Positions 14,361 to 23,515 of a stretch of 64,000 nucleotides of DNA are shown piece by piece. Source of the DNA: Thermaurantimonas sp046299575 (GTDB lineage: Bacteria; Bacteroidota; Bacteroidia; Flavobacteriales; Schleiferiaceae); assembly GCF_046299575.1 (NCBI RefSeq), contig NZ_JBKBHX010000009.1:1-64000 (forward strand). The letters run 5' to 3'. The notes under the pieces were generated by a model, which was not told where the DNA came from, made no database searches, and saw only the letters and a list, made by a program, of their open reading frames with translations. Position 1 is the stretch's first letter. Each line of letters begins with the position of its first letter. The translations under genes were made by a program, and so were the position numbers.

Positions 14361-16733
14361 TTAAAATTTCAGGTAATAACTCACAGAGGGAATAATGGGG
14401 AAGAGGCTGACCAGTTTATAAGCGCCCTTGTCGGGATCGTTGTTGTTGAAGTAATCGATGTAGATAAAAAAGGGATTTCTACGGCTGTAAAGGTTGTAGA
14501 GGCTGATGTTCCATGTGCGCTCGATGCCGAAATCCAGTTTTTTATGAAAATTCAAACCAATGTCGGCCCGGTGATATGCCGGCATACGGAAGCTGTTTCG
14601 CGGGCCGAAGTAGGTAACGCTGGTCAGCTGGTCGGGATTGATAAAAACTGGACTGTATCCACTCCAGAAGTCTATAGGCAAGGTAGCAAACTGCCCCATC
14701 GGGATGTTGGTGGCGATTCCGGTGCCATACACCCATGTGAAGCCGATGTCGAAGCGTTCGCTGAATTTGTGATTCAGAACAATCGATACATCATGCCTTC
14801 GATCGAAGCGAAAAGGGTAGGGGAGGCCGTTGTTCAGCTCCTTGAATTGCCTCCAGCTCCAGCTCAGTGTGTAGCCGATCCATCCGGTGGTATTGCCGAG
14901 TTTTTTTTCGGCAAAGAGTTCGAGTCCGTAGCTCCAGCCGCGACCACCGGTATGGACCTGTGATTGCCAATCGACGGTGGAGTAGTAGCTGGCGCCGTTC
15001 TTGTACTCGATCAAATTGCTCATATGCTTGTAGTAGGCTTCAGCAGAAAATTCATATGTAGTGTTCATACTGTAGGTGGCACCGATAGCGACCTGGTGAG
15101 CAAGTTGTGGTTTTACCTTGTCAGTAGCAGGCACCCACAGATCAGTAGGCAGGCCGATACCGGTGTTACTTAGCAGGTGTATGAACTGCTGCATCATTAC
15201 ATAAGAGGCCTTAATCGAAGTCTTGTCGGTGAGCATATATCGCCCGCTCAGACGCGGCTGAAGCCCCTGATAGGTGACTCCTTTTACAAAATTCTGAGCA
15301 TAGTGCAGTCCGAGGTTGAGTTTTGTGCGATTTCCGACAGACATTTCGTCTTCTATATATAAACCATTTTCTACCGATTGGATGCGTTTCGAAAAGTCCA
15401 CCAAGCTATCGATGTTTGCCTGATTATCTCTTACCTGTAAGGCTCCAGGTCTGAAGTCGTGCAGGATGCTGCTCACACCGAAGCGCAGGTAGTGATTCGG
15501 GTTTAAGGCATATTCCCAATCGGAGCGAAGAGAAAAATCCTGGATGTACGAAAAAAATCGGGCTAAGACGTTCTTTGATGGATCTGTGCTATGCGTTTGA
15601 GAGAAGTAAGTGGTAAATCTATAACGGGTATAATTCAATGTAGTATTTACAAACATTTTGTTGTTAAACAGGTGATTCCAGCGCAATGAACCCGTATTGT
15701 TGCCCCACTGCAGGCCTCCTTCTACGGTTTCGGTATGTGTACCAAAATTTGTCCTGTCTCGGAAGAAAAACTTGTCTATACCACCGTAGTAACTGAGATA
15801 CAGGCGATTTTTGGGATTCAGGATATAATTGATTTTTCCATTAAAATCACCAAAATAGTATCCACCTGTAGCGTCGTCATTTCCTGAGCCAATCAAAGGT
15901 CGGGTCAGCATGTCGAGATAAGTACGGCGACCGCTGAAGATGAAAGAGGCCTTGTCCTTGAGAATGGGACCTTCGACTGTAAGGCGTGAAGAAATCAAAC
16001 CAATGGAGCCTTCGGCACCGAATTTCCGCATGTTTCCCTCTTTCATGGTAATGTCAATCACTGAGCTCAGGCGACCGGCAAACCGAGCCGGAAAGCCGCC
16101 TTTGTAGAGCTGTACGCTTTTGATGGCATCACTGTTAAACACAGAAAAAAAACCGAACAGATGCGAGACGTTGTACACAGGCACGCCGTCGAGCAATATG
16201 AGGTTCTGGTCAGGACTTCCACCGCGTACATAGATGCCGGTAAATCCCTCATTGCCACTCTGCACACCGGGTAAATACTGAATCGCCCGGAGCAGATCCG
16301 TTTCGCCGAAGAGCATAGGAATTTTCTTTACCGTTTTCATTGGTAGGTCGATGGAGCTCATTTGAACATTTTCAGCCTGTTTTTTCTCGGCTATGATGAC
16401 AACTTCTTCCAGTTCGGCAATCTCTTCCTGCAGTTCCACATTGATTACCGTATCACGCCTGAGGTCAATTTCGTATTGCCTGGATGTAAAACCCAGCATG
16501 GAGAAGACGATGGTATGCCTGCCGCGCGGAATGCTCAGTGAGTAGTACCCGTAGTTGTTGGTAATTGTACCCACTTTCAGATTCGGGATGTACACATTTA
16601 CTCCTACCAGCCGTTCGGCCGATCGCCTCTCGGATACAAATCCGGAGACTGTAACTCGAGTAGCCCTCTGGGCATAGGAAAAGACTGCACCGCTGGAAAG
16701 CAATACAGACAGAAAAAATTGTTTGATTTTCAT
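14361..16733 (-). CDS. TonB-dependent outer-membrane receptor with CarboxypepD_reg-like domain
   Basis: A 790-aa protein. The signal peptide ends near FSYAQ (~residue 22). A carboxypeptidase-regulatory-like beta sandwich follows (VSGFVSERRSAERLVGVNVYIPN...), then the plug (LRAIQYLPGVQSGNEGFTGIYVRGGSPDQNLILLDGVPVYN) and a 22-strand-type barrel to the C-terminus, which ends in an aromatic residue (YYLKF). It imports a substrate across the outer membrane using TonB energy. Ten nt separate it from polA upstream. It lacks a clear SusD partner; the DUF4249 lipoprotein takes that position. Confidence 0.95.
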   Translation of the reverse strand: MKIKQFFLSVLLSSGAVFSYAQRATRVTVSGFVSERRSAERLVGVNVYIPNLKVGTITNNYGYYSLSIPRGRHTIVFSMLGFTSRQYEIDLRRDTVINVELQEEIAELEEVVIIAEKKQAENVQMSSIDLPMKTVKKIPMLFGETDLLRAIQYLPGVQSGNEGFTGIYVRGGSPDQNLILLDGVPVYNVSHLFGFFSVFNSDAIKSVQLYKGGFPARFAGRLSSVIDITMKEGNMRKFGAEGSIGLISSRLTVEGPILKDKASFIFSGRRTYLDMLTRPLIGSGNDDATGGYYFGDFNGKINYILNPKNRLYLSYYGGIDKFFFRDRTNFGTHTETVEGGLQWGNNTGSLRWNHLFNNKMFVNTTLNYTRYRFTTYFSQTHSTDPSKNVLARFFSYIQDFSLRSDWEYALNPNHYLRFGVSSILHDFRPGALQVRDNQANIDSLVDFSKRIQSVENGLYIEDEMSVGNRTKLNLGLHYAQNFVKGVTYQGLQPRLSGRYMLTDKTSIKASYVMMQQFIHLLSNTGIGLPTDLWVPATDKVKPQLAHQVAIGATYSMNTTYEFSAEAYYKHMSNLIEYKNGASYYSTVDWQSQVHTGGRGWSYGLELFAEKKLGNTTGWIGYTLSWSWRQFKELNNGLPYPFRFDRRHDVSIVLNHKFSERFDIGFTWVYGTGIATNIPMGQFATLPIDFWSGYSPVFINPDQLTSVTYFGPRNSFRMPAYHRADIGLNFHKKLDFGIERTWNISLYNLYSRRNPFFIYIDYFNNNDPDKGAYKLVSLFPIIPSVSYYLKF

Positions 16734-16742
16734 ATGGTGTGA

Positions 16743-19553
16743 TTAATGTGCCTGAAGCCAGTTATCCCCTATACCCGTATCGGCCACAAGGGGCACTGCA
16801 AAGTGCCATGCGTTTTCCATCCTTCGCTTGATTTCGTCTTTAAGATGAAGTTCATCCTGATGAATCTCGAAAACAAGCTCGTCATGTACTTGCAGCAGCA
16901 TGCGGGTTTTACAGGAGTTTTCGGTTAAAAACCGATGGATGTCGATCATGGCCAGCTTGATGATGTCGGCAGCACTGCCTTGAATGGGTGCATTGATGGC
17001 AATGCGTTCTGCCTGACCGCGCACTACTTGATTGCGGCTTTCGATATCGGGCAGATATCGACGTCTGCCCAGTATGGTTTCCACATAGCCGGTTTCACGG
17101 GCTTTTTTCACCTGATTGTCCATGTAATTTTTAATACCGGGGTACGTTTTAAAATACGCTTCTATCACTGCAGCAGCTTCTTGTCTTGTAAGGGTACTTT
17201 GTTGACTGAGTCCAAAAGCACTAACGCCATAAATAATGCCGAAGTTAACCGTTTTTGCATTGGAGCGCATTTCTTTGGTTACTTTTTCGCGAGGTACGCC
17301 AAAAACTTTGGCAGCCGTGGCTGCATGGATGTCTTCTCCGTTTTTAAAGGCCTGAATCATAGCTTCATCGCCACTGATGGCAGCTATGATGCGCAGTTCG
17401 ATCTGAGAGTAGTCGGCTGAGAGTATTTTATAACCCTCGTCCGCCACGAAGGCTTCTCTGATTTTACGTCCGCGCTCGGTGCGGATGGGAATGTTCTGAA
17501 GGTTGGGATTGTTGCTGCTCAGGCGTCCGGTAGCTGCCACAGCCTGATTGAAGCTGGTATGTATGCGGCCGGTTTTCGGATGAATCATCTGCGGGAGGGT
17601 GTCGATGTACGTGTTTTTAAGCTTGGTGAGCTGTCTGTATTCCAGGATGAGCGGAATGATCGGATGTTCTTTTTCTAAGGTCTGGAGTACATCTTCACCC
17701 GTGGCATATTGTCCGGTTTTGGTCTTTTTGGGCTTTGAGCCTCCGACTTTGAGTTTTTCAAAAAGAATTTCTCCCAGTTGTTTAGGAGAGGCAATGTTGA
17801 ATTTTTCACCGGCCAGAGAAGTTATTTCGTTTTCTATTCGTTGGATTTCGACATCAATTTCCTGACTTTGTTGTTTTAAGTTGGTAGTATCAATTTTTAC
17901 TCCTGCCAGCTCCATATCTGCCAGTACGGGCACTAATGGAATTTCTACATCGTAGAATACTTTTTCACCACCTCGCTCAGCGAGCATTGGCTTAAAAACC
18001 TGAGCCAGCTGAAAGGTAATGTCGGCATCTTCGGCTGAATATTCAGCCACCAGCTTTACATCCACATCTTTCATATTTCCTTGACCGGCGCCTTTCTTTC
18101 CAATGAGTGTCTCGATGGATATGGGGCTATAATTCAGGTAATTTTCAGCTAATATATCCATGTTGTGCCGGGTGTCGGGATTGATGACGTAGTGTGCCAG
18201 CATGGTGTCAAAAACCCTGGCCGGTAGGCGAATTCCGTATTTTTTCAATACAGCGTAGTCGTATTTCCAGTTCTGAGCAATCCATAATTTCGATTCATCG
18301 GCAAAAAGTGGCTCAAACAAGACCAACCAGTCTTTTAATTCATCTTCATTTTCAGGGAGTTGAACGTAGTAACCTGTATTACTTCTGTAGCTGACAGCTA
18401 TGCCAATGAGCCGGGCATCGAGTACATCGAGTGATGTTGTTTCTGTGTCAATGCAGATTTCGCTGTGGTTTTCGAGTACTTTAATAAGCTGTTTAAATCC
18501 CTGAATGTCTGAAATGAGAGTGTAGAGATGATCTGTGTCGCGAATGGTTTTTCTACCTGAAGAATGGGATTCCTGCGAATCAAGTTGCTCAAAAAGATTG
18601 AGTTGCACTGGCTCTCCTGAGGGAGAAGGGGAGGGGCTCTCCTTCGAATTGTCTTCTGTCGGTAAGCCGTACAGCTCTTTGAATCTGCGTGCTAATGTTC
18701 GGAATTCCAGCTCTCTAAAAACTTCTTCCACAGCAGGCAAATCGGGGGGGTCGAGCTGAAAGCGCCTTTCGTCAAACTCTACCGGTGCATCCGTCATGAT
18801 GGTTGCCAGGCGCTTGCTCATCAACGCCTGTTCTTTTGCAGCTGTGATTTTTTCACCGAGTTTTCCTTTGATGGAGTGAGCATTTTCGAGCACATTTTCC
18901 AGTGTTCCAAACTCCTTGAGCAGCTTGGCTGCAGTTTTTTCTCCTACGCCTGGTATTCCGGGTATATTGTCAACAGTGTCACCCATCATGCCAAGCATAT
19001 CGATGACCTGCTCTACGCGGTCTATATCAAATTTTTCACACACTTCCTTCACGCCCCATACTTCATTTGGATTGCCCATTCGGCCCGGCTTATATATAAA
19101 TATTTTTTCAGTGACCAACTGCCCGAAATCCTTGTCAGGAGTGACCATATACACTGTGTAGCTCTCATTTGCAGCTTTCTGTGCCAGAGTGCCGATTACA
19201 TCATCTGCCTCATAGCCATCTACTCCCAGTACAGGTATGTGCATGGCCTGAAGAATTCTTTTTATGTAAGGTACAGCGATTTTAATGGCTTCAGGCGTTT
19301 CGTCTCTGTGAGCCTTGTAATCAGCGAAGTCGATGTGTCTCTGGGTAGGCGCATCGGTATCAAATACTACAGCCAGGTGAGAGGGCTTTTCTGATTGAAT
19401 CAAATCAAGCAGGGTAGTGGTAAAGCCAAAGATGGCCGATGTGTCCATCCCTGTACTGGTTACGCGGGGATTCCTGGCAAAAGCAAAATAGGATCTGAAG
19501 ATTAAGGCATAAGCATCGAGCAAAAACAGCTTCTTGTCTCCCGGGGCTGTCAT
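16743..19553 (-). CDS. polA: DNA polymerase I
   Basis: A 936-aa enzyme for gap filling and Okazaki-fragment processing. Three modules are present: a 5' nuclease (residues ~1-290, e.g. DGYEADDVIGTLA), a 3'-5' exonuclease with an intact DxE motif (CIDTETTSLD), and the polymerase with motif A (DYSQIELRI), O-helix (RSNAKTVNFGIIYG) and motif C (VHDELVFEI). Proofreading therefore looks active, unlike many polA proteins. I start at MTAPGDKK (19553) because the ten upstream residues (MVYFRFKYYY) are not family-like. Confidence 0.98.
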   Translation of the reverse strand: MTAPGDKKLFLLDAYALIFRSYFAFARNPRVTSTGMDTSAIFGFTTTLLDLIQSEKPSHLAVVFDTDAPTQRHIDFADYKAHRDETPEAIKIAVPYIKRILQAMHIPVLGVDGYEADDVIGTLAQKAANESYTVYMVTPDKDFGQLVTEKIFIYKPGRMGNPNEVWGVKEVCEKFDIDRVEQVIDMLGMMGDTVDNIPGIPGVGEKTAAKLLKEFGTLENVLENAHSIKGKLGEKITAAKEQALMSKRLATIMTDAPVEFDERRFQLDPPDLPAVEEVFRELEFRTLARRFKELYGLPTEDNSKESPSPSPSGEPVQLNLFEQLDSQESHSSGRKTIRDTDHLYTLISDIQGFKQLIKVLENHSEICIDTETTSLDVLDARLIGIAVSYRSNTGYYVQLPENEDELKDWLVLFEPLFADESKLWIAQNWKYDYAVLKKYGIRLPARVFDTMLAHYVINPDTRHNMDILAENYLNYSPISIETLIGKKGAGQGNMKDVDVKLVAEYSAEDADITFQLAQVFKPMLAERGGEKVFYDVEIPLVPVLADMELAGVKIDTTNLKQQSQEIDVEIQRIENEITSLAGEKFNIASPKQLGEILFEKLKVGGSKPKKTKTGQYATGEDVLQTLEKEHPIIPLILEYRQLTKLKNTYIDTLPQMIHPKTGRIHTSFNQAVAATGRLSSNNPNLQNIPIRTERGRKIREAFVADEGYKILSADYSQIELRIIAAISGDEAMIQAFKNGEDIHAATAAKVFGVPREKVTKEMRSNAKTVNFGIIYGVSAFGLSQQSTLTRQEAAAVIEAYFKTYPGIKNYMDNQVKKARETGYVETILGRRRYLPDIESRNQVVRGQAERIAINAPIQGSAADIIKLAMIDIHRFLTENSCKTRMLLQVHDELVFEIHQDELHLKDEIKRRMENAWHFAVPLVADTGIGDNWLQAH

Positions 19554-19635
19554 ATAATAATATTTGAAGCGAAAATAGACCAACAGCCTTATAAAAGGGA
19601 GATCAAAAAAACCGGTTTAGAATAAATCTTCCGGA

Positions 19636-19917
19636 TTACTCAAGATAATAAATTCGTCTGACGGGAAGTGTAACACCTGTTTTAAGGATAACCTGATCAT
19701 CTGTAAGCCCCCAGATGGTTGTATACACTTTTAGCTTATTTGATTCGTCTTCAAAGTAAATGTTGAATTTTACCTTATCAGAGTTACCAAGAGTAAGAGC
19801 TTTCTGTAATTCCAAATTGCGCAACTTCCGCTGAATATCATCGGAAAGTACATCGGTTTTTGGGAAGTGCAGATTTCTTATGTTTTCTTTATCAATAGTT
19901 TTGAATTGTTCTTTCAT
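19636..19917 (-). CDS. Conserved small hypothetical protein (93 aa)
   Basis: A charged soluble protein without signal peptide or membrane segment. The N-terminal half is helical (IQRKLRNLELQKALTLG). The C-terminal half looks like a small beta domain (KVYTTIWGLTDDQVILKTGVTLPVRRIYYLE) of the type seen in short Bacteroidota proteins of unknown function. It lies between the cold-shock gene and polA on the same strand. No function is assigned. Confidence 0.75.
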   Translation of the reverse strand: MKEQFKTIDKENIRNLHFPKTDVLSDDIQRKLRNLELQKALTLGNSDKVKFNIYFEDESNKLKVYTTIWGLTDDQVILKTGVTLPVRRIYYLE

Positions 19918-19993
19918 GGCTTAATAATTTATTAATCCCAAATATCATAAATCTTTGTGATTTACATCAAACAGCATGCTAAAGGAATAAAAA

Positions 19994-20017
19994 AAGCCGC
20001 TTTTAAATAAGCGGCTT
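19994..20017 (-). terminator. Rho-independent terminator after the cold-shock gene
   Basis: AAGCCGCTT (19994-20002) and AAGCGGCTT (20009-20017) form a perfect 9-bp stem with a 6-nt loop. On the minus strand it is followed directly by TTTTTTT-rich sequence, 30 nt beyond the csp stop. Confidence 0.92.
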
Positions 20018-20047
20018 AAGAGAGCAACAAACAGTAATTCAGTTATA

Positions 20048-20242
20048 TCAGGAGATTTTTTTTACATTCACTGCCTGAGGTCCCCGACGATTGGATTCAA
20101 CTTCATACTGAACCCGATCATCCTGGCTGATCTTTTCATTCAGACCTGTTGCATGTACAAAAATTTCGCCCGATTGGTCATCGGCTACAATGAAACCATA
20201 ACCTTTGGTTTCGTTGTAAAACTTTACTTTACCAGTTTTCAT
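20048..20242 (-). CDS. Cold-shock-domain protein (CspA family)
   Basis: A 64-aa single OB-fold RNA/ssDNA chaperone. RNP1 is GYGFI (in ETKGYGFIVAD) and RNP2 is EIFVHAT. It starts MKTGKVKFYNE, typical of the family. It is a single-gene unit: its own terminator lies at 19994-20017 and an AT-rich upstream region lies at 20243-20454. CspA-like genes often have long regulatory 5' leaders; a candidate -7 element at 20308-20315 would give a leader of about 60 nt. Confidence 0.95.
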   Translation of the reverse strand: MKTGKVKFYNETKGYGFIVADDQSGEIFVHATGLNEKISQDDRVQYEVESNRRGPQAVNVKKIS

Positions 20243-20307
20243 AATTAAAAAATATTCAAAATCAATTTACAAATAACGGCAACACATCGATACAACCGAC
20301 ATTTTCA

Positions 20308-20315
20308 CAAAAATA
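20308..20315 (-). promoter_or_regulatory. Candidate -7 element upstream of the cold-shock gene
   Basis: The minus strand reads TATTTTTG, matching TAnnTTTG, 65 nt before the csp ATG. The -33 position is AT-rich without a clear TTTG. The rest of 20243-20454 is AT-rich, with no gene visible. Confidence 0.35.
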
Positions 20316-20454
20316 AATTTTAATCATAATTTATATTATGTTAAATATATTTTTTTATATTAATTATTTAAAATCCTTGTGATTATTGTTTCAGGCTTAT
20401 ACTCCAGAATTATAGCAGGTACCTTTAAAATGGGCAATGCTTAAATTTCCTGTT

Positions 20455-20871
20455 TTATCTACTTGCTTCTAAAAAATCCTGAAGGATGATGGCTGCGCTC
20501 ACCTGATCGAGATTTTCTTTTTTCTGTCGGTCTTTCTTTTTCATTCCAGAATCGATAAGGGCGCGTTGAGCTAATTTCGATGTAAAGCGCTCATCAATGC
20601 GATGAATGGTAACAGCTGGAAATTTTTCTTTAAGAAAGCGCGTGATTTTTTGATAGACTGCTTCCACATCTTCGTTAATGCTTCCGTCAGAACGTATCGG
20701 ATAGCCTAATACCACAGCTTCAACAGGCTCACTTTGAAGAACTTTTTCTAAAAATTTTTCTATTTGCCGAGTTTCAATCGTTTCGCGTGGCGAGGCGATG
20801 ATTTGCAGCACATCGGTCTCTGCTATACCGCAGCGTTTCAGTCCTGCGTCTATTGCTATAATCTTTTTAAT
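20455..20871 (-). CDS. ruvX: RuvX/YqgF-type Holliday junction resolvase-like nuclease, non-ATG start
   Basis: The RNase H-like YqgF fold is complete only if translation starts upstream of the first ATG (20811). The frame reads xKKIIAIDAGLKRCGIAETD before LQIIASPRETI, and this holds the essential first-strand Asp (AIDAG). The later motifs VVLGYP and IDERFTS follow. The only plausible start is ATT at 20871-20869, giving 138 aa, the usual length. No ATG, GTG or TTG lies in frame at a suitable position. It overlaps the 3' end of the upstream gene by 16 nt, so translational coupling could help the weak start. YqgF proteins act in pre-16S rRNA 5' maturation and possibly in resolving Holliday junctions. 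Confidence 0.85.
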   Translation of the reverse strand: MKKIIAIDAGLKRCGIAETDVLQIIASPRETIETRQIEKFLEKVLQSEPVEAVVLGYPIRSDGSINEDVEAVYQKITRFLKEKFPAVTIHRIDERFTSKLAQRALIDSGMKKKDRQKKENLDQVSAAIILQDFLEASR

Positions 20872-21923
20872 GGCGCTAATGTTTTTAAAAGTTCTGAAAA
20901 ATGTATACGTGTGTTTTTTATGTTTTGGAGTGAGTAAATGTTTTCTAATTCACACAAAGCTTTAGCTAAATTAAAATTTTTTTCATCCATTGCTATCGCC
21001 AGACGATTCAGAGCCAAGTGATGTGCATTGGCCTCTTGCTCGGGTTGACCTTGCGTAGGGACTACGATAGCTTTTATGTCAAGCCCTACCATCATACTAA
21101 TTCCGCTAAAGCCGCTTCTGCCCACATAAATTTCAGACTCTGAGAGCACTTTGGCCACTTTTTCTAAGGTCAGAAAGTCGAAAATCAACGTATGTGACTC
21201 AAAGTAAGGCTTTGAACTGCCCCCAGCCACTCCCCTAACCAGTACAGTAGGTTTGTCTATTTTTTTAAACTCCTGTAATACAAGACTTTCCATATTTGTT
21301 CGAGCGGGTTCTGGTCCGCTTAGTATGGCTGCGATGTAGTACTTTTTTTCTTTTTTTTTAGTTGTAAAATCTTGATAATTGGGAATGTATCCGATATAAT
21401 GAGCCTTTTTCTTCAGATTTCCAAAAACTTTTGTGGTAAATCCGCCAATTGGGTCGCCTTCAATGGCGGGTATCCATACTTGGTTAAACTTCTTTATTTG
21501 CAATCGATGAATGAAACCGAGCGTAAAGGGTCTTATTTCGATCTGATTGGTAATGTAAATGGATGGAACTTTTAAGCTGTGGCAAAAGGGTCTTGTATCT
21601 GAGATTAAAACATCGGGTTTATAACGATTAATTGCTCTTTGTATTGCAAACCATTCTTTCACAAAGGTGGGTATCATTCTGAAAAATGTAACAATCATTT
21701 TCAGAATTAACCATCTTCCTGACTTTGAATATCTTATATTGTATTCAGGTAATGGAATAATCGCACATTCGGGCAGGTGTTTTTGTAAAAATCTGAGGGC
21801 AACACCATCAGAGGCGATGTAAATTTTATGACCACTATTGACCAAATGCTGCGCTATGATGGTGCATCTGGCTGCATGTCCATACCCCCAATTGAGCACA
21901 CACATCAGCACCGATGGATTCAT
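20856..21923 (-). CDS. Glycosyltransferase-like protein (GT28/MJ1255-like fold)
   Basis: A 355-aa protein starting MNPSVLMCVLNWGYGHAARC, the GxGHxxR motif typical of GT-B enzymes related to MurG and UDP-glucuronosyltransferases. The C-terminal half holds a nucleotide-sugar-binding stretch (VLSESEIYVGRSGFSGISMMVGLDIKAIVVPTQGQPEQEANA), matching the family's gGxxt...P...Q..NA pattern. It has no signal peptide; a hydrophobic patch near residues 75-95 may mediate membrane contact. The acceptor is unknown. It lies 16 nt after ftsY. Confidence 0.8.
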   Translation of the reverse strand: MNPSVLMCVLNWGYGHAARCTIIAQHLVNSGHKIYIASDGVALRFLQKHLPECAIIPLPEYNIRYSKSGRWLILKMIVTFFRMIPTFVKEWFAIQRAINRYKPDVLISDTRPFCHSLKVPSIYITNQIEIRPFTLGFIHRLQIKKFNQVWIPAIEGDPIGGFTTKVFGNLKKKAHYIGYIPNYQDFTTKKKEKKYYIAAILSGPEPARTNMESLVLQEFKKIDKPTVLVRGVAGGSSKPYFESHTLIFDFLTLEKVAKVLSESEIYVGRSGFSGISMMVGLDIKAIVVPTQGQPEQEANAHHLALNRLAIAMDEKNFNLAKALCELENIYSLQNIKNTRIHFSELLKTLAPLKRL

Positions 21924-21939
21924 TAGGCGCTATCTTAGA

Positions 21940-22890
21940 TTATTTTCCAAAAAAGCTTTCTACAAAAGCCATTTTGTCGAAGGGCTGGAGATGATCGATG
22001 CCCTCCCCTACTCCGATGTAGCGAACGGGAATATTGAGCTGGTCGCTCACGCCTATTACGACTCCTCCTTTTGCAGTACCGTCTAATTTAGTCACGATCA
22101 ATGAAGTAACCTGTGTAGCTTGGCTAAATTGTTTTGCCTGCTCAAAGGCATTTTGACCAGTGGATGCATCAATTACGAGCATGACTTCGTGTGGAGCCTC
22201 GGGAATAAGCTTTTGAATAACTCGCCGAATTTTAGCCAGCTCGTTCATCAAATGTGTTTTGTTGTGCAGTCGACCCGCTGTATCGATGAAGGCCACATCG
22301 GCCCCTCTTGAAATAGCTGACTGCACAGTATCATAGGCCACTGAAGCTGGATCGCTGCCCATCTGTTGCCTGATTACTGGTACGCCAGCCCTTTCACCCC
22401 AGGTAACGAGCTGATCAACTGCAGCTGCCCTGAAGGTGTCTCCGGCTCCAAGCACCACTTCTTTGCCCATTTTTTTATATCGTGCAGCTAATTTTCCTAT
22501 GGTCGTGGTCTTGCCAACTCCGTTTACGCCAACGACCAATATAACGTATGGTTTTATACCTTCAGGTATTTCACTCTGCTGAGCATCTTCTTTCTCAGCC
22601 AAAAGACCAGCGATTTCTTCTTGTAAAATGCGATTTAATTCATTTGCTCCCAGATATTTATCTTTTGCTACGCGGTTTTGAATGCGCTCTATAATCTTTA
22701 GTGTAGTTTGTACTCCTACATCTGCTGTTAGAAGTATTTCTTCAAGCTCATCGAGAACTTCATCGTCAATAGTTGAGCGACCGGCTATGGCCTTTCCAAG
22801 GTTATGGAGAAAGGAGTTTCGGGTTTTTTCAAGTCCTTTGTCAAGGGTTTGTTTCTCTTCTTTTCCAAAGATTTTTTTTAAAAAATTCAT
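21940..22890 (-). CDS. ftsY: Signal recognition particle receptor FtsY
   Basis: A 316-aa SRP GTPase that docks the ribosome-SRP complex at the membrane. The short charged N-terminus is followed by the four-helix N domain. The G domain has G1 (GVNGVGKTTTIGKLA), the insertion-box/G2 region (GAGDTFRAAAVDQL), G3 (DTAGRLHNK) and G4 (TKLDGTAKGG). It lacks the long acidic A domain of E. coli FtsY, as is common in this phylum. It lies 4 nt after the NlpC/P60 gene. Confidence 0.97.
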   Translation of the reverse strand: MNFLKKIFGKEEKQTLDKGLEKTRNSFLHNLGKAIAGRSTIDDEVLDELEEILLTADVGVQTTLKIIERIQNRVAKDKYLGANELNRILQEEIAGLLAEKEDAQQSEIPEGIKPYVILVVGVNGVGKTTTIGKLAARYKKMGKEVVLGAGDTFRAAAVDQLVTWGERAGVPVIRQQMGSDPASVAYDTVQSAISRGADVAFIDTAGRLHNKTHLMNELAKIRRVIQKLIPEAPHEVMLVIDASTGQNAFEQAKQFSQATQVTSLIVTKLDGTAKGGVVIGVSDQLNIPVRYIGVGEGIDHLQPFDKMAFVESFFGK

Positions 22891-22894
22891 GGCA

Positions 22895-23515
22895 TTACTG
22901 GATTGAGGAGCTTTCGTTTTTCGATGGTTGTTTTACCCTGCCTCCCATGTAAAATCGTTGGTCGTAATACGGTTCTGTTAATCTCGAAAAAATTACGCCT
23001 TTTCGTACAGATGCATGTGCAAATACGCTATCGCCAATGTAAACGCCTACGTGATCGATGCGTCGTCCGTAGATTTTGAAAAATACGAGGTCTCCAGGCT
23101 TTAGGTCTTTTCTGGGAACAGGATCGACCTCTGTAAACAAATCGGCCGAGCGACGAGAAGTGAATTTGTGGTCAAACAGCTCTTTATACATCAGAACCGT
23201 AAATCCACTGCAGTCGATACCCTCGCGACTCATACCTCCGATGCGGTGGGGCGTACCTTCCCATTGGAGGGTAAAATCTGTAATGGCTTTTGCCTTGTCG
23301 TCAAAATTTTCAAACTGGCGAGCGGAGATTTTGATTGGAGCAGGCTCAGGAGTTTCGATTAGCGTTTTATCTATTTGTTTAGTTGGTGTTTTAGAGGTCG
23401 TTTGTTCCGTCCATTCGAAGCGCAGCTCATCAGTGCGAGCCGTTGTTTTTTGTTTTACTGTACATCCAATCAGCGCAAGTGAAAGTGCACCGATGAAAAC
23501 TTTATTGCTTTTCAC
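22895..23515 (-). CDS. NlpC/P60 (C40) peptidoglycan endopeptidase lipoprotein
   Basis: A 206-aa protein with a lipoprotein signal (GALSLALIGC, lipidated Cys ~18), a linker, then a C40 domain from about residue 85. The catalytic Cys lies in GIDCSGFTVLMY and the catalytic His in RRIDHVGVYIG. It probably cleaves peptide crosslinks in the cell wall from the periplasmic side. Its start overlaps the M1 peptidase stop by 4 nt (ATGA). Confidence 0.93.
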   Translation of the reverse strand: MKSNKVFIGALSLALIGCTVKQKTTARTDELRFEWTEQTTSKTPTKQIDKTLIETPEPAPIKISARQFENFDDKAKAITDFTLQWEGTPHRIGGMSREGIDCSGFTVLMYKELFDHKFTSRRSADLFTEVDPVPRKDLKPGDLVFFKIYGRRIDHVGVYIGDSVFAHASVRKGVIFSRLTEPYYDQRFYMGGRVKQPSKNESSSIQ

